NCBI RefSeq assembly: GCF_024347215.1
Contig: NZ_AP025282.1
Location: forward strand, 310,001 to 374,000
Direction of reading: 5' to 3'
Source: Aliamphritea ceti
GTDB taxonomy: Bacteria > Pseudomonadota > Gammaproteobacteria > Pseudomonadales > Balneatricaceae
DNA length: 64,000 nt
Part shown: in pieces, positions 53,059 to 60,444 of the stretch
Layout of the letters: each line of letters begins with the position of its first letter
How positions within the stretch are numbered: the stretch's first letter is position 1
The notes under the pieces: model-generated
What the model saw: only the letters and a program-made list of their open reading frames with translations
Told to the model about the DNA's origin: nothing
Database searches by the model: none
Translations under genes and position numbers: made by a program

Positions 53059-53526
53059 ATGGATATTGAGAAAATATACGAGTTTCTGATTGAAGAGCAG
53101 GGTATAAAACGATCAAAATTATCTCCCTGTTGTGATCTTAGAAATGACCTGGGAATTGAAGGTGATTATTTCTCTGAGCTAATCGAGTCCTTTGCAGAAA
53201 AGCATCAGGTGAATATGAATTATTATCGCTGGTACTTTCATCATGGAGAGGAAGATTGGAGCATTGGTGCCCTATTTTTTGTGCCGCCATACGATCAGGT
53301 TAAAACGATTGGAATCAGCCCTCAGATATTACTTGATGCTGCACGATCCAAGAAATGGCCAATTAGCTATCCTAAGCATCAGATGACTAAAGGTCGTCCA
53401 GATATCACTTTTAATATGGTATTCCTTGTTAGTATCGTTTTGGTCGGTGGGGTAGTTTGGTTGGTAAAAGAAATTCAGTACTTCATGGTGTCATCACAAA
53501 TCGCATTTTCAGCGTTGGACTCATAA
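53059..53526 (+). CDS. DUF1493-type small protein
   Basis: Protein of 155 residues. The start MDIEKIYEFLIEEQGIKRSK, then LRNDLGIEGDYFSELIESFA and YYRWYFHHGEEDWSIG, resemble DUF1493, a family with an acyl-carrier-like layout found in enterobacteria and on mobile DNA. A C-terminal membrane helix (FNMVFLVSIVLVGGVVWLVK) anchors it. It begins four bases after the GTTAGAT core, as a cassette gene would. The DNA is AT-rich. A GTTGGAC near its end matches the core pattern but has no partner. Function unknown. Confidence 0.72.
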   Translation: MDIEKIYEFLIEEQGIKRSKLSPCCDLRNDLGIEGDYFSELIESFAEKHQVNMNYYRWYFHHGEEDWSIGALFFVPPYDQVKTIGISPQILLDAARSKKWPISYPKHQMTKGRPDITFNMVFLVSIVLVGGVVWLVKEIQYFMVSSQIAFSALDS

Positions 53527-53571
53527 AAAGTTACCAGCCTTTTTTGCGGCGTTACACCCAAAGGAAATACA

Positions 53572-54093
53572 GTGGATATTCTTAAGTGGGCCGAAAAGGC
53601 TATGTCGATGGATGAGGAAACCTGGAAGCGGCATTCTAATCCGTGGAGTGTCTACTCTCGCTTTACGACCTTACCCTTAATTTCCCTGGCATTCTGGTCC
53701 CGGGAATGGCTTGGCGTTTATGCTATAGCACTGATTGCACTGTCATTCTTGTGGGTGTGGATAAATCCCCGCTTATTCAGCGCACCTGCAACGACTAACA
53801 ACTGGGCCTCAATGGGGACGTTTGGCGAGAGAATTTACTTAAACCGTGCCAAAGAGCTTATACCTGCTCATCACCTTCGTGTTTGTCAGATGCTTCAGAT
53901 CCTATCTGCAATGGGTTTGCCATTGTTAATCTATGGGCTTTACGCATTGGACGTCTGGATTCTGATATTAGGTAACTTCTGGATAATGGTATTTAAAGCC
54001 TGGTTTGTGGATCGTATGGTGTGGATATATCTGGACGTGAAAGATTCAAACCCGGTGTATCAGGCCTGGCTCAGGGAAAAGCCAGACCTTTAG
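53572..54093 (+). CDS. DUF6653-like membrane protein
   Basis: Protein of 173 residues with four hydrophobic segments. MSMDEETWKRHSNPWSVYSR, EWLGVYAIALIALSFLWVWI, NPRLFSAPATTNNWASMG and GNFWIMVFKAWFVDRMVWIY are typical of a small uncharacterised membrane family (DUF6653, from memory). The start is GTG at 53572 with AAAGGAA upstream. GTTACAC lies 15 bases before it, close to but not fitting GTTRRRY. No attC follows before the convergent FetB-like gene. Whether it is a third cassette or host DNA is open. Confidence 0.7.
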   Translation: MDILKWAEKAMSMDEETWKRHSNPWSVYSRFTTLPLISLAFWSREWLGVYAIALIALSFLWVWINPRLFSAPATTNNWASMGTFGERIYLNRAKELIPAHHLRVCQMLQILSAMGLPLLIYGLYALDVWILILGNFWIMVFKAWFVDRMVWIYLDVKDSNPVYQAWLREKPDL

Positions 54094-54126
54094 AGGCTGT
54101 ATGGCAGTTAAAGGTTTAGGGCAAAG

Positions 54127-54831
54127 CTAATTAGCACTACGCCTTACCTGACGCTCAAGCTGCCAGAGCATGATTGCCGCGCCTGATGCTGATGCGCCGA
54201 GCATCATGGTCATAATCATGATTTGGTATCGCACGGCTATCAGCGGTGATACATCCGATAGAATCTGTCCAGTCATCATGCCCGGTAATGACACTAACCC
54301 TACTGCAAATAAAGCATTCACCTGCGGAATCATCGCGCCTTTAAATGCGGTGATTCTTGCCTGTTGCGCTGATTTTCCATCCTCTATATTCGCATGAAAG
54401 CGTTCGGTAGCCAGGCTGACAGCATTCATCGTATTCGCGAAATACATACCGGCTAGCGGAATAACGACTTTAGGTAAAAACCAGGGATCGACGCCCAAAA
54501 CAAGTTTTACCGAAAGGAATAAGTGTAAGCATACGGCTATGGACAGGGCGATGACCGCAGGTTTCAAATACCCCAAATGATGACGCACAGGCCGAATAGC
54601 TATCCAGGCGGCTGCACTTAACATGACGCCCATCACCAGCAATGTGAGCCAGGGGGACGGGTTGTGGAACAAAGCTACCAGTACATAACCGACACCGACT
54701 AATTGTAGAACCATCCGCAAACTGGCTAAGAGTATTTCTTTTACATCGCCTTGCCAGACTAAATAAACAGAACAGGCAATCCCAATGGGAATGAAGCACC
54801 AGGTCAGTGCCAGCCAGGAAATGCTATGCAT
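54127..54831 (-). CDS. FetB/YbbM-like UPF0014 membrane protein
   Basis: Protein of 234 residues with about seven helices. LASLRMVLQLVGVGYVLVAL, VVIPLAGMYFANTMNAVSLA, ARITAFKGAMIPQVNALFAV and VSLPGMMTGQILSDVSPLIA identify the UPF0014 (FetB/YbbM) family, an ABC permease that in E. coli works with the FetA ATPase in iron export. No fetA lies beside it. The ATG at 54831 is preferred to a TTG 12 bases earlier. It is convergent with the cassette-like genes and downstream of copA beyond a terminator. Its role is iron or metal related by family only. Confidence 0.87.
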   Translation of the reverse strand: MHSISWLALTWCFIPIGIACSVYLVWQGDVKEILLASLRMVLQLVGVGYVLVALFHNPSPWLTLLVMGVMLSAAAWIAIRPVRHHLGYLKPAVIALSIAVCLHLFLSVKLVLGVDPWFLPKVVIPLAGMYFANTMNAVSLATERFHANIEDGKSAQQARITAFKGAMIPQVNALFAVGLVSLPGMMTGQILSDVSPLIAVRYQIMIMTMMLGASASGAAIMLWQLERQVRRSAN

Positions 54832-54851
54832 CGGTATATCCAAATCATAAT

Positions 54852-54883
54852 AAAAAGAGAGGGTTACATGAGTGTACCCCTCT
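54852..54883 (-). terminator. Terminator after copA (minus strand)
   Basis: On the minus strand AGAGGG (54878-54883) and CCCTCT (54858-54863) pair, with TAC/GTA inside, followed by CTTTTT. It ends copA transcription just ahead of the FetB-like gene. Confidence 0.75.
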
Positions 54884-54897
54884 TACCTGATTTGCAG

Positions 54898-57192
54898 TTA
54901 GTGCTCTGGCTTATAAAACCTGAGCCTGTTGGCATTACTGATCACACTGATAGACGACAGCGCCATCGCTGCACCGGCGAATACCGGGCTGAGCAGAATA
55001 CCTGTGAACGGGAAGAGCACACCGGCAGCAACCGGAATGCCCAGGGTGTTGTACAGAAAGGCCGCAAACAGGTTCTGTTTGATATTGCGCAGCGTTGCAC
55101 GGGAGATATCCACAGCATCAGCAATGCTCTGCACCGAGTTGTGTAGCAGTACCATATCAGCACTTTCAATTGCTATATCCGTGCCCTGCCCGATAGCTAG
55201 GCCAACGTCTGCCCGAGCCAGTGCCGGTGCATCGTTAATGCCGTCACCGGCCATAGCAACTTTACGCCCCTGAGCCTGTAATGCTTTAACCTGATCGGCT
55301 TTATCGCCAGGCAGTAAGCTTGCGTGAAAGCCATCAAGTTTCAGGGCACTTGCCACTGCTTCCGCTGTGTGTGGGTTGTCGCCGGTGAGCATGATGACTT
55401 GCAGGCCTTTGCTTTGCAGACGCTGAACTGCAGCAAGGCTGTCTGAGCGGATTGGATCGCTGATGCTGATGACGCCAGCCAGTTGTGCATTGATTGCCAG
55501 GAAGACCGGCGTCTGGGCGCTATCCATACCTGCGGTAAGTGCATCTGTTTCTGCTGCGGTTATCGACAAGCTTTGCATGAAAGCCTGATTACCCAGATGC
55601 AACTGACGGTTATCCACCTGACCCTCTACACCCCGACCAACAATTGCATTGAAGTTGTCCACAATAAGCTTTTCAGAAGAGCTTTGCTCAGAAGAACCGT
55701 TTTCAGAAGCATTTTGTTCTGAAGAGATGTTTTTGGCTGCATTCTGTTCTGCGTCACTGGCCTGACAGATAGCTGCTGCCAGTGGATGTTCTGAATGTTG
55801 TTCCAGTGCGGCAGCAAGTTGCAGCAGTTCAGTTTTGCTGATGTTTGTGCCAGCTGTTTGAGTAAGTCCTACTGCTGTGACGGTTGGCTTGCCCTCTGTG
55901 AGCGTGCCCGTTTTATCCAGCAATACAGTATCGATTCCCGCAGCGCTTTGTAGCGTTTCTGCATTACGGATAAGGATGCCATAGTCGGCAGCCTTGGCGA
56001 TGCCCCGCATGACGGCCATAGGTGTTGCCAGGCCTAAAGCACAGGGACAGGCGATGACCAGCACAGTCGTGGCTGTGATCAACATATAGGTCAACTGTGG
56101 TTCAGGGCCGAACAGATACCAGGCGACGGCTGTCAGCGCGCTGAAGACTAATACCACAGGGACGAAGACTGCAGCAACGCTGTCGGCCAGTCGGGCGATA
56201 GCAGGTTTGCTGGCCTGTGCCTGCTGTACCATGTCGATGATCTTACTGATAACCGTATCAGCGCCGACTTTTTCAGCTTCTATGATCAGGCTGCCGATTT
56301 GGTTCAGGGTGCCGGCAATCACCTGCGCGCCTGAAGTTTTACTCACAGGCACGGGTTCGCCACTGAGCATAGACTCATCGACCAGGCTCTGGCCTTCGAT
56401 TACCCGGGCATCTACCGGAATTTGTTCACCGGGGCGAAGCTGGATCTGATCGCCTACTTGTACATCTTCAAGGGCAATATCTTCAGTGGTGCCGTTTCGC
56501 ACTACCCGTACCTGCTTAGGTTGCAGATTAAGCAGCTTTTCGACTGCGCTGGAAGTTTGCCGCTGGCCGCGCATTTCAATGGCGTTACCCAGGTTGATCA
56601 GGCCGATAATCATTGCCGAGGCTTCAAAGTAAACGTGGCGGGAGCCGTCCGGAAACAGATCCGGAAACAGCACGACGGCCATTGAATACAGCCAGGCGCT
56701 GCCGGTGCCTAAGGCAACCAGCGAATCCATAGTGGCACTGCGGTGCTGCAGTGCTTTCCAGCCGCCGGTAAAAAAATGTCTGCCAGGAAAGGCCAGTACT
56801 GCCAGCGTGAGCAGGCCAACGGCTCCCCAGATGAGCTGATCCTGTGAATTGCTGATATTCATGCTGTCGGTTAACCAGCCAATCAGCATCAGCGGCAGGC
56901 CGAGGCTTAATGCCAGCGCAGCGCTGCGTAATCGTAAACGGTAAGTGCGGGCTTCCTGCTGCTGCAACTGAGCGCGGTATTCAGGACTGTTCTGATCAAC
57001 CTTGGCACCAAAGCCTATTTCTTCGACAGCACTGATCAGAGCGATTTCACTGATATCGCCTTCTACTCGCAGACGGCGTTGGGGAAAGTTAACCCTGGCG
57101 TCGTTAACACCAGGGGTTTCTGCCAGCCCCCGTTCAATTTTACCGACACAGCCGGCACAACGGACACCTTCCAGAATAAGGGTGGTAGCCAT
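54898..57192 (-). CDS. copA: Copper-translocating P-type ATPase
   Basis: Protein of 764 residues, P1B-1 type. One N-terminal metal-binding domain (MATTLILEGVRCAGCVGKIE, CxxC) precedes eight helices. All key motifs are present: the ACPCALGLATP copper channel motif, DKTGTLTEGKP phosphorylation site, EHPLA nucleotide-domain motif and GDGINDAPALA. It exports Cu(I) to the periplasm. The nucleotide-binding domain holds an unusual Ser/Glu/Asn-rich insert near residues 487-518. The ATG at 57192 has GGAG upstream; the longer reading from 57267 starts inside the promoter and is rejected. A CueR-type promoter lies just upstream. Confidence 0.97.
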   Translation of the reverse strand: MATTLILEGVRCAGCVGKIERGLAETPGVNDARVNFPQRRLRVEGDISEIALISAVEEIGFGAKVDQNSPEYRAQLQQQEARTYRLRLRSAALALSLGLPLMLIGWLTDSMNISNSQDQLIWGAVGLLTLAVLAFPGRHFFTGGWKALQHRSATMDSLVALGTGSAWLYSMAVVLFPDLFPDGSRHVYFEASAMIIGLINLGNAIEMRGQRQTSSAVEKLLNLQPKQVRVVRNGTTEDIALEDVQVGDQIQLRPGEQIPVDARVIEGQSLVDESMLSGEPVPVSKTSGAQVIAGTLNQIGSLIIEAEKVGADTVISKIIDMVQQAQASKPAIARLADSVAAVFVPVVLVFSALTAVAWYLFGPEPQLTYMLITATTVLVIACPCALGLATPMAVMRGIAKAADYGILIRNAETLQSAAGIDTVLLDKTGTLTEGKPTVTAVGLTQTAGTNISKTELLQLAAALEQHSEHPLAAAICQASDAEQNAAKNISSEQNASENGSSEQSSSEKLIVDNFNAIVGRGVEGQVDNRQLHLGNQAFMQSLSITAAETDALTAGMDSAQTPVFLAINAQLAGVISISDPIRSDSLAAVQRLQSKGLQVIMLTGDNPHTAEAVASALKLDGFHASLLPGDKADQVKALQAQGRKVAMAGDGINDAPALARADVGLAIGQGTDIAIESADMVLLHNSVQSIADAVDISRATLRNIKQNLFAAFLYNTLGIPVAAGVLFPFTGILLSPVFAGAAMALSSISVISNANRLRFYKPEH

Positions 57193-57236
57193 GTTGATGC
57201 TCCGAAAATTAATGCGCATGAAATCTATTCTCAGGG

Positions 57237-57267
57237 AGTGTAAAGCTTCCCCCTGGGGGAAGGTCAA
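57237..57267 (-). promoter_or_regulatory. CueR-type promoter of copA
   Basis: On the minus strand TTGACC (-35) and TACACT (-10) are separated by 19 bases, the overlong spacing typical of MerR-family activation. The spacer is a palindrome, CTTCCCCCAGGGGGAAG, very like known CueR operators. The -10 ends 45 bases before the copA start. Confidence 0.92.
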
Positions 57268-57391
57268 GGCAGATAGCGATCTGTGTCAAAACAAAGATGT
57301 ATGACTCAATTTAGCCTTGATTTTCCCGCCGTAAGCGACGAATCTATAAATGAAACTATATGACTGAACACGTAACTGAAAACTGATTTTA

Positions 57392-57754
57392 ATGATTGAA
57401 TCCATACACAACAGGCTCGTATCACGACGCCACTGGCTGTTGATTCTGCTGACACTGATCTTCCTGACGGGGCAGTGGTTGGCGGCAATTCAGCCGGTAT
57501 CTGCTGCTATGCCCGCAAAGAGTGGCATGGTGATGGATATGGCATCTTGTGGAGCTTCCTGTGAGCATGATGCTGCTGATGAGGGTTACTGTGAAAGCAT
57601 CTGTACGCTGAGCATGAATTGCTCGCCGCAGATCGGGGGAAACGCAGTTACTCTGTTGCTCAGCGCCGGCATCGTGCAGATGGATTATCAGGAAAATTAT
57701 CAGTTTCAGTTTGCTGAACCTATCTATCATCCTCCAAGACAGGTCCATGCCTAG
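57392..57754 (+). CDS. Hypothetical small secreted protein of the copper locus
   Basis: Protein of 120 residues with an N-terminal hydrophobic segment (HWLLILLTLIFLTGQWLAAI) that reads as a signal peptide or anchor. The mature part contains Met and Cys: SGMVMDMASCGASCEHD, then YCESICTLSMNC. Six Cys and several Met in about 60 residues suggest metal binding. The C-terminus ends FAEPIYHPPRQVHA, similar to small copper-locus proteins. It is divergent from copA and followed by cueR, both supporting a copper role. No assured family is recognised. Confidence 0.68.
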   Translation: MIESIHNRLVSRRHWLLILLTLIFLTGQWLAAIQPVSAAMPAKSGMVMDMASCGASCEHDAADEGYCESICTLSMNCSPQIGGNAVTLLLSAGIVQMDYQENYQFQFAEPIYHPPRQVHA

Positions 57755-57872
57755 ATCTTAAACCTGAGATCTGGAATCTGAGATCTTTGTGACTGATTAT
57801 GACGCGGTATCGCCGGAGTTATAAAAAACAAAGATCCCGACCTGTTAACTTCTTGTTTGTGGATACTGACGT

Positions 57873-58268
57873 ATGAACATCTCTCAGGCCGCAGCGGCCA
57901 CCGGACTCAGTGCTAAAACTATTCGTTATTACGAACAGCAGGGGATAGTTGCGCCTGCGGAACGTTCGGATAACGGTTACCGGACCTATTCGCCGGTGCA
58001 TATTGATGAGCTGAAGTTCATCAAGCGTACGCGCAGTCTTGGGTTTTCGCTGGAAGAAGGCCGTGATTTGCTGCGTCTGGCTCAGGATCCCAACCGCACC
58101 AGTGCCCAGGTAAAAAGTAAGGCGCTGGAGCATATACAACAGATCACTGAACAGATTGAAGCGCTGGAAGCAATGCGGGCAGCTTTATTGCCGATTGTTG
58201 AACAGTGCCAGGGTGACGAGTCGACAGACTGCCCGATTATTGATCAGCTTAGTGGTCGCTCCCAGTAA
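57873..58268 (+). CDS. cueR: Cu(I)-responsive MerR-family regulator CueR
   Basis: Protein of 131 residues. The MerR helix-turn-helix is MNISQAAAATGLSAKTIRYY, followed by RSDNGYRTYSPVHIDELKFI. A long dimerisation helix leads to CQGDESTDC, two Cys separated by seven residues, the Cu(I) site of CueR, so it should sense Cu(I) and activate copA from the 19-base-spaced promoter at 57237-57267. It lies on the plus strand, apart from copA, with DUF411 gene following 42 bases later. Confidence 0.95.
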   Translation: MNISQAAAATGLSAKTIRYYEQQGIVAPAERSDNGYRTYSPVHIDELKFIKRTRSLGFSLEEGRDLLRLAQDPNRTSAQVKSKALEHIQQITEQIEALEAMRAALLPIVEQCQGDESTDCPIIDQLSGRSQ

Positions 58269-58310
58269 CAGATTATCTGGTGTGCTTTGCATACCTGATC
58301 TGGAGTGATG

Positions 58311-58832
58311 ATGAAAAATTTTTCCCGGGCGAGCCAGCGTGCTGCCCAGTTGTTAGTAAGTATCTTTTTGAGTGTTTCTTTTGCTGGTTTTTTTGTTGGC
58401 GTAGCGCAGGCGGCGGATCCTGTCTGGCAGGTCAGCGAGGATAATACGGCCTATCCGATTACTGTGTATCGCAGTACTACCTGTGGCTGCTGTAAGGCCT
58501 GGGTGGCACATTTGCGGGAACATAATTTTGCAGTGAAGGAAGTTACGGATTCTGAAATGAATACCGTTAAGCGTGCTTTTGGCGTGCCTCAGCAGATGGC
58601 TTCCTGTCATACCGCCACGGTAAACGGTAAGCTGATTGAAGGGCATGTGCCTGCACAGGATATTAAGCGTTTGCTGGCAGCAGACAATGATATCCGCTTG
58701 CTGAGCGTACCTGGCATGCCATCCGGTACACCTGGTATGGATATGCCGGGCGCACCTAAGCATGATTTTAAAGTGTATGCGGCAAATACTGAGGGCGAAG
58801 TATCTGTCTTCAGCGAATATGCTGGCTACTGA
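58311..58832 (+). CDS. DUF411 periplasmic copper-related protein
   Basis: Protein of 173 residues with a signal peptide ending near AQAADPVW. The DUF411 signature ITVYRSTTCGCCKAWVAHLR carries a CGCC metal or thiol site, and MASCHTATVNGKLIEGHVPA adds a Cys-x-x-x... and His. The family is common in copper resistance loci. The tail has LSVPGMPSGTPGMDMPGAP, rich in Met, which suits copper binding. GGAG favours the ATG at 58311 over 58308 or GTG 58305. It follows cueR and may be induced by copper, but no CueR box is visible in front of it. Confidence 0.9.
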   Translation: MKNFSRASQRAAQLLVSIFLSVSFAGFFVGVAQAADPVWQVSEDNTAYPITVYRSTTCGCCKAWVAHLREHNFAVKEVTDSEMNTVKRAFGVPQQMASCHTATVNGKLIEGHVPAQDIKRLLAADNDIRLLSVPGMPSGTPGMDMPGAPKHDFKVYAANTEGEVSVFSEYAGY

Positions 58833-58941
58833 TCAGCATGAGTGCTGATTAAACACCTGCAATTTACATGGTTGTCGCCTGGCTCACAGGCGGCGTATCA
58901 TGGCCTGAACTGATTTTCATATGGTCGGGTTACTATAACGC

Positions 58942-59550
58942 ATGGATAACTATCTGCTGTTTATTCTGATTGCCGCGGCAGTCATCGCCAGCCCCGGACC
59001 TGGTATCGTACTGACGCTGAAAAATGCGCTGCAGTATGATTTCAGAGGTGCCTTGCCGGGTGTGGCGGGTGTCGCACTGGGGATGTTACTGATCGCCGTT
59101 ATTTCCGCGGCGGGGCTGGGTTTACTGCTGACCACATCTGCACTGGCATTTAGCGTGCTTAAGTATTTAGGGGCCGCTTATCTTATTTATCTGGGGATAA
59201 AACTGTGGCGCAGTGCCGGTCAGGCGGCGGATCTATCGGTCGGGCGACGCAGTTCAGTACGCGTTAGATTTTTTGAGGGGCTGGGGATAACTGCACTGAA
59301 TCCTAAACCTATAGTGTTCTTTTTATCTCTGTTTCCGCAATTCATTGACCCGGCAGCGGCCTATGTACCTCAGTTTGCGTTACTGGCGCTGACTTTTAGC
59401 GCTTTGGTGGTAGTCATACACTGTGGCTATGCGGCAGCTGCTAATCTGGCCCGTGATAAACTACGTACGCCTAAGGGCAGTGAAATAATTAATAAAGTAA
59501 GCGGAGGGGTATTTGTATGTTTTGGATTAGCTCTGACATCAAGCAAGTAA
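58942..59550 (+). CDS. LysE family exporter
   Basis: Membrane protein of 202 residues with about six helices. FILIAAAVIASPGPGIVLTL, GALPGVAGVALGMLLIAVIS, LKYLGAAYLIYLGIKLWRSA and GLGITALNPKPIVFFLSLFP are the LysE/RhtB signatures. It exports an amino acid or similar small molecule. The last 34 bases overlap the start of a small membrane gene in another frame. The substrate is not predictable. It differs in sequence from the LysE gene at 27885. Confidence 0.92.
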   Translation: MDNYLLFILIAAAVIASPGPGIVLTLKNALQYDFRGALPGVAGVALGMLLIAVISAAGLGLLLTTSALAFSVLKYLGAAYLIYLGIKLWRSAGQAADLSVGRRSSVRVRFFEGLGITALNPKPIVFFLSLFPQFIDPAAAYVPQFALLALTFSALVVVIHCGYAAAANLARDKLRTPKGSEIINKVSGGVFVCFGLALTSSK

Positions 59551-59768
59551 GTATCAAGAATGTCACTATTGGTATCTTTCTGTTGGTTCTGGCGGGATAT
59601 GGATATTTTGGTGACGGCTCAGGGCTGTTGCCGGAACTGAATGATAAGCAAAATATGCTGATTATTGCGGTGATTGGACTGGGTAGTATATTTTATGGCG
59701 TAAAGGATTATTTCTTTTATAAGCCGGAAGAAGAGCCGTCAGAAGAATCTGATTCACAGCAGAAGTAA
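59517..59768 (+). CDS. Small membrane protein overlapping the LysE gene
   Basis: Protein of 83 residues with two hydrophobic segments (IGIFLLVLAGYGYFG and NMLIIAVIGLGSIFYG) and a charged C-terminus (KPEEEPSEESDSQQK). The start at 59517 lies inside the LysE gene and has GGAGGGG eight bases upstream, so translational coupling is likely. No family is recognised. The strong ribosome site and clean membrane layout argue for a real gene despite the 34-base overlap. Confidence 0.65.
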   Translation: MFWISSDIKQVSIKNVTIGIFLLVLAGYGYFGDGSGLLPELNDKQNMLIIAVIGLGSIFYGVKDYFFYKPEEEPSEESDSQQK

Positions 59769-59856
59769 GGTTTTAGCAGAGTTTAATATCTTATTGAACA
59801 ACAGGTGACGCGATAGAGCTGCTGCCACCTGCCGTATAACAGGACGCGACAGGCGT

Positions 59857-60153
59857 TTACATTTTCTCGTTTACGCTGTCGATCTTGTCCTGAATTGTCT
59901 GAGCTTTGTCGGTACGGGTACCCAGCTTCATGTGGCTGGTGATACGTACAGCGCCCATTTCATGCAGGTCTTCGTGGCAACGTTTTACCGCAGCCAGTAC
60001 GTCATCCCATTCGCCTTCAACGTTGGTGCCATAGCTATGCATCTGATGGCTCAGGCCGGCTTCCTGAAAAATTTTCTGGCAGTGCGCGACGTAAGGTGAA
60101 ACGGATATGCCAACGCCACCCGGAGATACCATGATATCCATGATTACGAACAT
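59857..60153 (-). CDS. MTH1187 family thiamine-binding protein
   Basis: Protein of 98 residues. MFVIMDIMVSPGGVGISVSP, YVAHCQKIFQEAGLSHQMHS, YGTNVEGEWDDVLAAVKRCH and MGAVRITSHMKLGTRTDKAQ match the MTH1187/YkoF-like family that binds thiamine or related pyrimidines. The ATG at 60153 with GAGAGG upstream is chosen; the longer reading from 60219 lacks family sequence. It is soluble. No thiamine transporter or TPP riboswitch lies beside it. Confidence 0.9.
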   Translation of the reverse strand: MFVIMDIMVSPGGVGISVSPYVAHCQKIFQEAGLSHQMHSYGTNVEGEWDDVLAAVKRCHEDLHEMGAVRITSHMKLGTRTDKAQTIQDKIDSVNEKM

Positions 60154-60213
60154 GTTAATTCCTCTCAAATTCAGTGATACCGGGCATAATAGCACTGCCG
60201 GGTAAGGACAGAA

Positions 60214-60276
60214 AATCACCCTATTTAGTCTAATGCGCAGTCATAGACGAGCAAACAGATTAATTTTAGGGTGATT
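60214..60276. promoter_or_regulatory. Perfect 10-bp inverted repeat in the aldehyde dehydrogenase promoter region
   Basis: AATCACCCTA (60214-60223) and TAGGGTGATT (60267-60276) are exact inverted repeats, 43 bases apart, in the gap between the thiamine-binding gene and the aldehyde dehydrogenase gene. The spacing suits a looping operator pair or a long-stem RNA. Confidence 0.5.
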
Positions 60277-60444
60277 AATATTTTCTTCAAAATGTCTATT
60301 TGTTGAAATTATTAGGTCTATATAACGTAATATTTTGCGTTTTTTGCTTGTTTGTTACAAGTTGCTTCTCTATGATCTGACGCAATCATTATTAAAAGTG
60401 GGGCCCCTGGAAGACAGGTCAACACCCCGATAGGAGTATCAGCC

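Noticed and set aside
53514..53520. Second attC core GTTGGAC inside the DUF1493 gene end
   Set aside because: It matches GTTRRRY but no complementary RYYYAAC or inner arms were found in the preceding bases.
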